Origin: Aquanectria penicillioides
Lineage: Eukaryota; Ascomycota; Sordariomycetes; Hypocreales; Nectriaceae
Assembly (NCBI GenBank): GCA_003415625.1
Contig: PYIU01000004.1
Span: 186,001-250,000, forward strand
Direction of reading: 5' to 3'
DNA: 64,000 bases
Shown piece by piece: positions 45,402-56,069 of this stretch (the first letter of the stretch is position 1; each line of letters starts with the position of its first letter). A program made the position numbers and the translations under genes. The notes below the pieces were generated by a model. That model saw only the letters and a list, made by a program, of their open reading frames with translations, was not told the DNA's origin and made no database searches.

Positions 45402-46899
45402 CTACAATTTAGCAAGTACGCCATTTGGTTGCAAAAGAGACAAATGTGCCCGGGTAATTTCTGCCACGTTACGAGTGCTAAAGTGATCGTTAGTTCTGAG
45501 GCTACCAAACACCATAGTTGTCTTACCCAGCAAGTGCCATGCACGTAAGAAACTCATCATACAAAATGTCAAGGGCAAGCTTCACGCCTTGTTCACCGTT
45601 GTACTAGAACAGATTGATTAGCTTATCATCCATCTAGAAAGGTTATACCCAAGAAACTCACTGCCAACCCCCAGAGAGCTGGGCGTCCAGCAAAACAGAA
45701 GTCTGCTCCCAGAGCGAGAGCTTTGAAGATATCAGTGCCTCGCCGAATGCCACCATCAACCGCGATTGGAATGCGACCCTTTGCGGCGGGAGCACAATCT
45801 CGTAACGTGTCAAGAGTTGCCGGAGTGCTGTCTAGTTGCCGACCACCGTGGTTTGAGATGATGATTCCGTCCAAGCCGTGCTTAATGGCGAGCTCCACAT
45901 CCTCAGTGGTGTAGACTGAACGGCGGTTAATATCTGTTGATATGACTTCAAGAACTCGCACTTACTTCCTTTTCCCCATAGCTGTAGCTTAGTGTGTTTT
46001 CGGAAGAAGGCTACCAACTCGGCCCACTCCATTGAATCCTCTTTTGGTGCTGTTAGAATCATCGCGCGAAGCAGGTCGAGGCGCAATAACTCACCGTATG
46101 CCATCAAGTCTCCAGTATCCTCCAAGTTCGAAACATCAACGCCGGGGAACATATTGGGGTATTCCATTCCCTTTGGCACACCAAACGAGTTGTTATACTC
46201 GTTCAATCTCCGACCTAAACGAGGGCAGTCAAGGGTCAAAAATAGCGCCTTGTAACCAGCAGCTGGCGGAGAAACATGTTAAAACGCTGGTCGTTGATGA
46301 TTGAGCATTGAGTCAAGCAACATACCCTCAGCACGAGTAATCATCTTGATCATCGCATCCTTGTTCCTGATCAGGCTGACCTGCATTCCGTAAGGATTTC
46401 CCTTTGCCTCTGCAATCACAGTCTCCAGCGAAGTAGTAGAGTAACAGGACAGTCCCATAGGAACACCAGCTGCAGCGGCGGCTCGTGATGTTCCTGCCTC
46501 TCCGTCTGGATGCGCCATGGTTTGCATAGCAGCTGGCGAAATTCCAAAGGGGAATTTCACCTTTGTTCCAAGGAAGGTGGTGCTTGTATCGAGGCTGGAT
46601 AGATCCTTCAGAACACGAGGCCGGATTCGATAACGATCGTATGCCGCCTCATTGTCCCGTAGGCTGTTTGGAGGTTAGAGGATGTATAGACTTGACACTT
46701 GGGAATGACCTCGCACCTAATCAGATCCATTGCTCCTCCATTGTAGTATTCTAATACTCATCAGAATTCAAGCCTGTCAACATTTCCGGAGCTGGGGTTG
46801 CTCACCTCGCACACTCTTAGATAACTTAGCTGATCCAAGCTTTTTTAGGTCGTCTAAGCAGCAGACCTGAGAGTCATATGTGCGCCCACGGTTGGCCAT
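45402..46899 (-). CDS. FMN-dependent 2-hydroxyacid oxidase (glycolate/lactate oxidase type) with C-terminal AKL
   Basis: A 374-residue enzyme in eight exons. Introns are at 46751-46805, 46664-46716, 46263-46325, 46050-46094, 45916-45965, 45604-45661 and 45478-45526, totalling 375 codons. The barrel shows FPFGISPAAMQTMAHPDGE, LSCYSTTSLETV, the FMN lysine in QLWGKG, the catalytic SNHGGRQLD (His about 263), VDGGIRRGTDIFKALALGA and the phosphate loop. There is no cytochrome b5 domain, unlike flavocytochrome b2. The last three residues are AKL, a functional PTS1 form, so it is probably peroxisomal and reduces oxygen to peroxide while making a 2-oxoacid. Substrate choice (glycolate, L-lactate or a longer 2-hydroxyacid) is not resolved. 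Intron 4 is 45 nt and open in frame, so its retention would insert 15 residues. Confidence 0.92.
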
Positions 46900-49252
46900 T
46901 ATGACGGGATGTGTTTTTCGGGTGTCTGAATGACTGAAAACAAAAGCTCTTGATAGAGAGATGATCGAGGACTCTGTGTAAGTCGAAGCTTTGCTTTATG
47001 GTTCTCCGAACCCCGGATCGCTATCGAGGAGCCTGACCAAATATGGCATCGTCACCCCACCCTGAAAGACACTATCTTAGATCGCCGCGGCTATCCGCGA
47101 TGCTTGATTGCGCGCGCTTCTGTTACTAATGTTGATGATATCGATATCGCTTCTGGCTACCCTTACGAGGAAGAAGCAACGATAATGGGCGCTACAGCTC
47201 GGCTTAAGACGTGGCTCTTGGGGTTTGCATCATCGGGGCCAGCCTGCCACGTTGTACTGGCCGCTCGGTGATGCTTCCATAGACTCGGCTAGCATCGTGT
47301 TAGAGGTCAGTCTCGCTTCCGAACTTATTTTCGCCATCGATTACCCTCAGCTAAACTACCTGGCGCATTCATGATAGTCTATCGTTAGTATAACAAGGGA
47401 GAGGTCCCGTCAGGAAGCATTATGTGAGCACTGGATCTTGAACGTTGACATGGCGGTTTGTTCTTGCATCCCCACTTGTGCGACATTGTAATGCGAACCC
47501 CGTCAGATCCAAATCACTATGTGGTAACAGGACCAGAACAAAAAACGGAGAATCCAAATTTTCAATTCAATCTTTACTTCGCTGCATATATCTATTTGCA
47601 ATGTGTTGATTTGGGCAATGATGATGTATTCCTCACTGACATTCCCCTCCTCAAGTTCCCCATTCGCCTTCCAAACCTCAAACTCGAAATCGGGCTGGAA
47701 TTCGGTGTAGAGAGTCTCCTGTAGCGCTACTGTTGGTGTGCAAAACCACCGACGTTCCGCCCGGGCGCAATCCACGTACTGGTCAGCGTAAACTACGGCA
47801 GCGAATTCGGCCGCTTTTCCACTGATCAATCTTTTTTTAAGGCTGTTTTGTCGGCCGGCATTTGCACCTTGTACCATGTTTCCATGAGTGTAAAGAGATA
47901 TGTAGTGTCAAGAGCCTGTGATTCTACAAGATTGCCACATGCTCATTCTCTGCCAGCGCACTGGCGATTTTCTCGCTTTCGTCCTCTTCCAGAACGACGC
48001 CAGGGAACGATTCGTACACGGCCCAAGTTCTCAAGAGAAAAAGAAGAAGAAAAAAAGTGCAGGTATCCTATGCTATGGTGTTAAGGGCCCTTCCAAATGT
48101 CGACCAAATGTCGACTAAGCCTTTCCTGCGGGCGAATGTGTATAACAAGCTCCATGGATGTCCGGGGCGGGCCCTGTGGATTGCGCTGTGAACCATGAAG
48201 CTTGCGGTGTTGGTGGTGACTTTGTTCTCGCCGACAACACGCTTGTTTCGTTGAGGACCATGCTAATGGTCTTGAGCATTCCAAAATGCTTCCCGAGTCT
48301 GTCCTGCGTGATATTCAATGCGAATACAGCAATTTGCAGCACCATGAAAATTCGCGGGTTGACTCGATACATATTTGGGTCGAAGGGGTCGCGAACGCCG
48401 ACGTGCCTGTGTGTTCCCTCACTGTAACTTATCCCTTGCGCGCAAAGACCCTACAGCGCTGGCCATGGGGTCGAGCTGCCATTGTCGGTTTCGGTACGGA
48501 TCATTTATTTGATGAGTTCCAGAGGAAAGATAACCGCCAGTCGCGAGCGCTGACAAGAAAGATTGTTCCTTTTCGGCTGGAGCTGAGTTGCGACTGCGGC
48601 CTTGCTGGGCGGTCTCGAGATGGATAGCTTCGTGCGTAGAGGAGGTTGTAATAGTAAACATGGTTTTTTTTTTTTTTTTGGGTGGGGGTGTTTTCTCTTT
48701 CTAGCACTCTCTCTCTCTCTTTCACTCCTGGGCCAGATCCTGCTGCGCTTCAGGTCATGGACTTGTGTTCAATGGTTTCCATTGATGCCGCAATGCTTCA
48801 ACCCTGAGACTGCAACCGGCCAGTCTCGGTATCTGTTTGAATCATCTCCAACACGCTGGCAACGGCGACATGACATTTCTTGCCGAAACTATGAGAGCGC
48901 CACGGCAGTCAACCGCGTCAGATGGAGCCTCTTCGCCGTCAACTTCCTCATTCTTTAAGCCGGCACGAGCCATGGCCTTCTCCACTCAGGGGCAGTGGGC
49001 CCGTGGGGAAGTGATAGCCTCAAGCCAATCGTGACCGACATGATTTAGCGACGTTATCTACGGAGTACCCCACAGATACGACGCTCGATGTGAGTCCATA
49101 TCATGGGAGTCTTTTGCGACTGTCGTGTCTTTCGCTAGGAATTTCCTCCCCTATCACTGCACGTCCGGCTACCGTCGCGAACAGGATCACCAGGTTCATC
49201 CCCACCAGCCCTTTCCATTGCGTTGCGTTGCGTTGCGTTGCGGCTCAGCGCC
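46900..49252. other. Gene-free stretch between oxidase and regulator
   Basis: About 2.3 kb. A minus-strand frame at 47503-47877 (124 codons, from ATG) and others up to 48661 were considered, but no family could be named and no splicing joins them. Small features: CGG-N4-CCG at 47088-47097, a GATATCGATATC palindrome at 47137-47148, a doubled 11-mer (CCAAATGTCGA) at 48093-48114, poly-T and CT runs near 48664-48720, and a CGTTG tandem at 49218-49240. Confidence 0.45.
49218..49240 (+). repeat. CGTTG pentanucleotide tandem before the regulator start
   Basis: Four exact CGTTG copies preceded by a partial TTG, ending 12 bases before the ATG at 49253, so in or near the 5' leader. Confidence 0.75.
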
Positions 49253-51487
49253 ATGTCGCTGCATTCTCGTCCGAGCTACCAACCCCGGAAACACAGCAAA
49301 ACGTTTACGGGGTGTTGGACATGTCGCAGCCGCAAGGTCAAGTGTGACGAGGAGCGGCCTAGCTGTCGCCAGTGCCGCCAGAAGAATCTCGAATGTCAGG
49401 GCTATGGAGTCCGCCTGCACTGGATGAAGCCTGAGACTGGCCTTGCTGGCAGCAATATAGATCCGCTGCCCAGTCTTCCTCGTGCCAAGTCTCAGAGGAG
49501 TCAGATATCTATCCGTATGTCCATGTCATTCTATCCCGGCTTTTATATGCATGCTGCACGTCTTGTGTTGCAGGGGAGACGACCAACTAACGTGACGGAC
49601 CGATAGAGCCTATCAAGTCCATCCTGCACTGCAAGGAAATCGACAAGATCCTGACTTCCATTGACGCACTTGAGTCCCATAAAGGCGACTCTCCATCATT
49701 ATTCGTCGAAGGCTTTGGAGTTTTCGGCTCCGAGGACGTTGTGTCTCCATCCCCGGTCTCCGTCATCGACGACCGGCCCATGTCTATCGACTCTTCAGAT
49801 TCCGAGCAGTTCCTTGACCAAGCAGAAACAGCCGAGCCGTTCAACGTGTCGGATATTCTTCCCGTCGCTGTCTTTTTAGATTCTTTTAGCCCTTCCGAAT
49901 TACTCGGCTCTGCCTCTCTCCCCCCTTTTGACTTTTTATCACCCTGCCTTGCCCCAGAAGATTTCACAACATCCCTCGTTGATTCGACTAGTTTGACTCA
50001 ACATCGGAGCAAGGATTCTACTGCCCTAGAGTCTATCACCCCACATTTTCAGCATGATGATGTCTGGCAAACACTCTCTCAACCTATCCCTCGATGCCCC
50101 ATCGAGTCCCCTCTCACGAAGCAAGAGCAGTTTCTCATGTCCCATTATGTTCATCGCGTCGTGAGGCTCTTTTGTGTTATCGATAATGCCAAAAGCCCAT
50201 GGAAAACCATCCATCTGCCCCGTGCACTACAAAGTGTCGGTGAGCTTACCATCGTGGGATCCACATCTCGAATCCAAGGTGCACTACGCAATGCTCTGCT
50301 GTCGATAAGCGCTTTCTACTTGTCCAACGACAACAAGTCTCGGGCTTGCGAGGATGAGGCCATCAAGTGGGCAAATGAGGCATCATGGTTTCGATGCAAA
50401 GCCATCAAGCTGTTGAAGGATGCAGTCGAGAATGATTTCTACTCAGTGCCGAAGCCGAAGTACAAGGAATTCTTGGCGACTATGCTTTCGATGATTTCAA
50501 TAAATGTAAATTTTCCCGTCCAATTATATCGGAATCCATGCTAACATTCCATCTCAGGTTATGTCTGGAGATCTGGATACGTGTGGTGTTCATCTAGACG
50601 GCGCTTGGCGTCTCATGTCCCACGCAAGAAACTGGAAATCCAAATACTCAACTAAAGCTCGCGCACTACACCGGATATATTTTTACTTAAGGACAATCTA
50701 TGAGAGTACCGCTCTGGGCTCTCAGAGTGAGCTTGCCCGTCTCGAACATAGCTCACCTGAGGAATCCACTCCGGAGCAGATCGCGACCAAAGTTAGCGTC
50801 CCCTCTGGAGAAGATGAATGCCCGACATCGGCTTCGCTTGTCCCCGGCTCCATGGCTCGCATGGTAACATACGAATGTATATATGGAGTTCCTCAAAAAT
50901 TGTTGGTCCTTCTCACAAGAGCTGTCCATCTCATCGGCCAGGTTATGGAAGCCAGAGAAAGGGACCGAACCGTGCTAATCCCAAACCACCTGGCCCAAGA
51001 ATGCGATGAACTTGAGACTTGCATCATGGATGCGCAGGTTCAAGATGAACTGGAAACTTGGTTGCCAGACGCACAAAGCATAGATTCTGAGATTATCCGG
51101 CATCAGACACAAGCATTCCGCAATGCAGTTATTATTTACTTTGCCCAGCACATCCGTCTCCTTGGCCACAGATATTTACAACCGTATGTCAAGGCGGTTC
51201 TTGACAATATCGTGGCCATCGAACGAATCAAAACCGAGTCTCATACTTTAGCCGCCCCGCTGTATTGGCCAGCCTTCATTGCCGCCAGTGAGGCATTTGA
51301 CCAGGATCTTCAAGATCGATTCAGGCAATGGTATGAGCAAGTCGAAGTTTACGGAATTGAGGCTGTTAGAACCGGAATAAGGGTCCTCACGGATGTCTGG
51401 AAAGAAGGGCCACCACCTGCCAATAGGAGGACCAGTTTATGGAGGATAATTGCGATGCGTTCAAGACAAAGCTTAATGTTGACTTAG
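49253..51487 (+). CDS. Zn2Cys6 transcription factor (ArgR2/Uga3-like layout)
   Basis: A 696-residue regulator, exons 49253-49514, 49607-50505 and 50558-51487 (introns of 92 and 52 nt). The zinc cluster CWTCRSRKVKCDEERPSC continues into CRQC and ECQG. Cysteines at about 21, 24, 31, 38, 41 and 48 follow the canonical spacing, and the GCWTCRSRKVKCDE context is typical of the ArgR2/Uga3/Lys14-like clade. A long acidic, serine-rich linker (about 95-215) precedes the fungal-specific regulatory domain, in which LTKQEQFLMSHYVHRVVRLF, ALRNALLSISAFYLSND and HLDGAWRLM are characteristic. In yeast, factors of this clade control nitrogen-compound use (arginine, GABA, lysine). Its place between an amino-acid transporter and hydroxyacid oxidases supports such a role here, by inference. 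Confidence 0.92.
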
Positions 51488-51811
51488 GCCGGTTCTTTTT
51501 TATGCGTTAAGATGTATGGCTCTCTGCCTCCGCTATTGTATTTTGAATCTTTATGGACATAGAAAACTTACCAAGGCATCAAATGTACTTAAGTTCTGTG
51601 CTTATTTAAACGAGTTACGAGAACAAATGGATGGATTACGTTCCTTCGCGTATCTAATGCATCAAATAAAAATAGACAAAACGTGCGGTTCAGGTGAATA
51701 ATCTCCTTCTCTAATTCTGGAATCTGAGGAATAAATTAAGATCTTTATCTCCCATCAATTCTGCCTCATTCGTAATGAGGCTAATTTCTCTTATATGATC
51801 GCTGCCTCGCA
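51488..51811. other. Intergenic between convergent genes
   Basis: AT-rich 3' flanks. I see no gene. Confidence 0.5.
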
Positions 51812-53376
51812 TTACTCTGCAGCATTGCTGGCACAGGTCCAAGGCTTTGTTCCCTTTTCCGTCGCGATGGCTTCAATAGATGCCCAGAGCCCAAGCACAC
51901 AAATTAGCAGGCCAGTAATGAATAGGACACAATTGGATACGAATCGGCACGTCTGTTTCCAATCACTAAACCAATTACCATAGTGCATCCACAACCAGAA
52001 GAGACCTGGTAAACCGTATGAGAACCAACTCGCAAAGAGGGCGCAGATGAGGCCAAGGAGACTGTTGAAAACGGGGATGGACTCTGCGATGACCAGGGAT
52101 AGAGCCCAGATACCAAATGTGACGCCAAGCCATACAAGGCCCGAGAGTTTAGTTCTTCTGATCATGTGTTTGGTGTTACGAAACATTCTTGAAAAGATGT
52201 ATTTTGCGGCCACGTGCCCATAAATGACACCAGCAATGACGATTGTTGGGATCGCAATGCCCCAGATTGCCTTTCGCATTTTGGAGGAACCAGCTGCAGA
52301 CAGAGCAGGTGAGGGAACGTCGGGACCGACGAAAACGTAAATTACAATGGCAGCCAGGAGATACAGAACGGTGTCGCAGATCTGTAGAAGCGCCAGAGCC
52401 TTGGGCCAGTCCTCTGGCTTCTTGAACTCAGAAATAACGCTGAAGAAGCATGAATGGCTAGCTAGAATAGGTGTTAGATCTCTTGCCGAGAATTTGCCAC
52501 CATCAGTCACTTACAAAATGAGATGGCAATGTTTGTAACTGCCAAGAAAGCTCCGGTGAATCCAATCTCCCTTGCGACATCAATACTAGCCGAGCCAATT
52601 GGGCGATCGGCAGCAACATCTCCCAAAGTGATCAACACAGCGAGTGTGATGGACAAGCATGCTGCAACTTGCATTAGCGTTGATAAATCTGCATGAGAAT
52701 GGAACCGAATTCTTACAAGCAAATGACATATAACTTGTATACTTCAGAGTTCGCGGGAGGTTTAGAATCCAGAAAATACCCAATCCCACAAATGCCCAGA
52801 CAATGGTGCATGTCGAGCTGTTGGTGAGAGTGTTCATGCAAATAGTCCACGTCAACAAATGGCTACCCATGACGAAAACCTGGAAGATGACTTGAGCCCA
52901 GCCGAAGATCTCCTGGAACAGGCGACCCATTCCAATGGGCTTGCCAATGACCTCGACTGCATCGCCAAAGTTCTGCACGAAGGGGTATTCCTTTCGGAAC
53001 TCGGCCAAAACAAGACCGGAATAAGTCGAGAGACATCCCAGGACGAGGATTAAGATTATACCTGGAACGAGTCCCACTGTAGCCAGCACGGAGGGCAGAG
53101 ACAAGATTCCAAGCGAGACCGTCTCAGCAATCAAGACGATGCCACCTTGCCTGAAGAGCCGTCAGCGTTGTGTCGCATTGGTCAGATATACACCGATCAA
53201 ACATACCACCATGTCAATGTCTTGTAATCGATCAAGGCATCTTCTTCTCCGTCGAACACGCCTTCCTCCTCGGTAGGGTCAGGAACAGGTGTTGGAAGTG
53301 ACTCTACGGAAGAGCTTGTCTTGCCTCTACTAGCCTCGGGGGCCTCTGGTGATGTTGTGATTGCTTGATTGTCCAT
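51812..53376 (-). CDS. AAAP-family amino-acid transporter (neutral, Mtr/N-system type)
   Basis: A 466-residue transporter with about 11 helices, four exons (53207-53376, 52717-53150, 52515-52661, 51812-52461; introns of 56, 55 and 53 nt). The acidic N terminus (DPTEEEGVFDGEEDALIDYKT) leads into the first helix with WQGGIVLIAETVSLGILSLP, the AAAP substrate motif. Others are VQNFGDAVEVIGKPIG, TGAFLAVTNIAISF, and SVISEFKKPEDWPKAL in the family-typical loop. The nearest named relatives are the Neurospora Mtr neutral/aromatic amino-acid permease and N-system proteins. It would import amino acids with protons. It is a second transporter of a different superfamily branch from the permease at 41120, beside the regulator. 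Confidence 0.92.
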
Positions 53377-54506
53377 TATTGCTAAGAGCCAAGCCAACTA
53401 TCGAATAAACTGACACTTCCACACCAACAAAATTCGTCAACTCCAGATCGTTTAATGCCTCGTGTGGGTAGGGAGAATTTCTCGAATCAAGTCTGCTAAC
53501 CACCCTCGAACAGCAGAGAGCGAGGGACGAAGAAGGTGAGTGCAAGAGAAAAGTTTGCTCAACTTCTAGAAACGGATCTACTCCACAGGTCATAATTTAA
53601 TCTCAACGTGCGAGACGGCAATAGGGTTGATCATGGAACGATGCTTTCTGGCCCAGTTTTAGACGACCCACAAGGTGTTCAATCAGGTCATTGGCGCAGC
53701 CAAAAGGATGAAGCTATCCACAAGTTTGGGCGTTCCTGAGTGGAGCCAACGCCATCCAGATGTTGCTTGCATATGTAGGTGCAGCGGGAACCGTATCAGG
53801 GTAAATTTTGACTCAGTATCTCAAGTACCGGTACTCTGATGAATTGGAATTGCAAGGGTTTAATCAGTCCTTATTGGGCCAAGACACTCTGATGATCGCC
53901 TTTTCCCTCGCGCCCTATATAGCAAATGCAACGTATGCAAAGCCTAGGCGTGTTCCCCAATAAGACTTGAATATTTGAAAAAAAAAAACGGCCAGTCTCC
54001 CGTCAAACGACTCAAGCCAGCATGCATGTACACTATTCAACATACAGACGAACGCCAATTTATCTTGTACATCTAAATGATATGCCAAGGCAATGCAGGG
54101 CACGAGCGAAGGTTTCCAATGTCTAAGAAAATTAAAAACAATTGAAAATTGTGCAAAGAGAGCGGATAGAATTTACTAGAGGCTAAGGTAGAATTTATAC
54201 GGTCCCAACGTTTGTACTACCATTGCTACATAGATCCTAAGTTGGGTGTAAAATTAGAATTCCCCCCAAAATGGGACCGAAACCAAGATCTCAAGGAGCA
54301 AGGTTTCAATTGCACATGGAAATGCAATACTTTGATCTCCCCATGAGGAAAATTAGTGTACTGAAATTCTATAGTTTCTCACGTGTTCGTATTCAAATAA
54401 ACCTGTTCCTCTATTGATCGGCCGTTTGGAGATGACCATCGGCCAAAGGATACATGTAGTGGTAACCTTTCTTGAACGTCACCAAAGATCGGGATCAGAT
54501 ATGAAG
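53377..54506. other. Intergenic upstream of transporter, left of the retrotransposon
   Basis: No gene seen. The rightmost 400 bases are somewhat AT-rich. The last five bases (TGAAG, 54502-54506) form the left target-site copy. Confidence 0.5.
54502..54506 (+). repeat. Target-site duplication, left copy
   Basis: TGAAG directly abuts the left LTR. The right copy at 60011-60015 reads TAAAG, differing by one G-to-A change. Confidence 0.65.
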
Positions 54507-54765
54507 TGTTGACGGATATAGCGGCCGGGCGAAGGTGGTCGCCGCTACAGACATAGCGGCCGGCCACAAGCCGACCTCAGGGGCCTTATGGGCCTAGGTC
54601 TTAAGGCCACGTATCCTCACAAGGGAATCCCTGCACTGTAAATAGGTGACTGCATTCTGCAACTACTATCTAGCTGCTCCTTATAAATCCCAATTGATCT
54701 AGACCGACCCATTGCGTATATTGCCTGCTATAACCGTCCCTGTATATGCCTATATATTATTTATA
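54507..54765 (+). repeat. Left LTR (259 bp)
   Basis: Begins TGTTGACGG and ends TTTATA, where the right copy keeps TTTACA. The left part retains GC-rich sequence (for example GCGGCCGGGCG), while the part next to the interior is AT-shifted. Confidence 0.92.
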
Positions 54766-54777
54766 GGTTATAAGCCT
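54766..54777 (+). other. Primer-binding site, initiator-Met half-tRNA type
   Basis: GGTTATAAGCCT follows the LTR without a gap. Allowing transitions it matches the complement of the initiator-methionine tRNA anticodon arm (GGTTATGAGCCC), the primer used by Drosophila copia and yeast Ty5. Confidence 0.65.
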
Positions 54778-56027
54778 AAAGCTTTAATTTAAGAAGAAAT
54801 TGCAGCTATTTAAAAGGTTTAAACTAACCTAAAGTTTATCCTTTAAAGTTAGCGCTTATAATATTAATTAATTAAAGTCCTAAAACTTAAGCAATAGCTT
54901 TAAAGCTAGCCCTAAAGCTAGTCCTTACTATTAAAGCAATTAAATAGATTAATAATAAAAAAGATTCTATTAAAGGAAAAGATAATCTTAAGGATTTTTT
55001 ACTTCTTTTTAAAAGGTTAGTAAAGCCTATTAAAAGGGACCTATAGAAAACTTAATTAAATTTAAGTATTATAATATAGTAAATAATAAAGATAATATAA
55101 TAAATGCAAAAGCTATAGAAGTATTTTAACTAAAAGACTAAAAATAAATTAAAAATTAAATGCAAAATATAGCCTAAAGATAAATTAAAATTTAAGGTAA
55201 AAGATAATAAAGATAAAAGCTTTAAGTACTAAAAAAGCTAATTCTTTTATACCTTAAGGGAGCCCTTAAGAGCTTTAAATAAAATGTTTAATTTCTTAAG
55301 GAATAGAAAAATATTAATAAAGCCTACCCTAAATAAAAAGAAGATTATAAACTTATAATTAATTAAAATTAAGGATTTTATTAGTCTTAACTTTAAAATA
55401 AAAAAAGATAATATACTTAAGGGATTAAAGAATTAAGCTGCCTAAAAGAGATATCTTTTCTATACTATAACTACTATTAAATAGTATAAAGAGATTAAGA
55501 TCTTATATCTAAAAGAAATATACTTAATTATTACTATAAAAATAGCAGTTTTATAGAAACTAAAGCTATTATTATCTTTAGTAAAGACTAGTATAAAGGC
55601 TATTAAGCTATTAATAAAAAGGTATAATAATATAAGGTTTTAATAAAGCCTAATTAATTTTTACTAAAAATTAAAGTTCTTAACTCTAAAGAAACTATAA
55701 GGGGTTTAAAGTTATATTAATAACTTTTACTACATTATAAATAATATTATTAAAGCTAATAGTAAGCTCCCTAAATATTAGAAAAAGATAAGGTTTATAA
55801 ATAGCATTAAAAAGGTCTTTCTTAAATAGAATGCACTTTAATATAACTATAAGCAAAAGGGGAAATATTAATCTATTTATAAAATGTAGAAAGACCTTAT
55901 TAATAAAGCTAAAAGTTTATAGACTTTCTAAAAGAAAAGTAAAGACTTTAGCAATAAAAAAGGCATATAAATAAATACTTAATTAAATAAAAAGAATAAC
56001 TATAAAAAAGATCTTAAAAGCAATAAA

Positions 56028-56069
56028 TGCTTTAACTATAATTAAAAAGGTTATATTATAAAAAACTGC
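56028..56069 (+). pseudogene. Gag zinc-knuckle relic
   Basis: The frame reads CFNYN, stop, KGYIIKNC. This is a CX2CX4HX4C knuckle in which the second Cys and the His have become Tyr and one codon a stop, all explicable by transitions. Confidence 0.6.

Noticed and set aside
47503..47877. 124-codon minus-strand frame starting from ATG, with a plausible-looking composition
   Set aside because: I could not name a family or join it by splicing to frames at 48115-48661. It may be a relic or an orphan, but the evidence is too weak to list as a gene.
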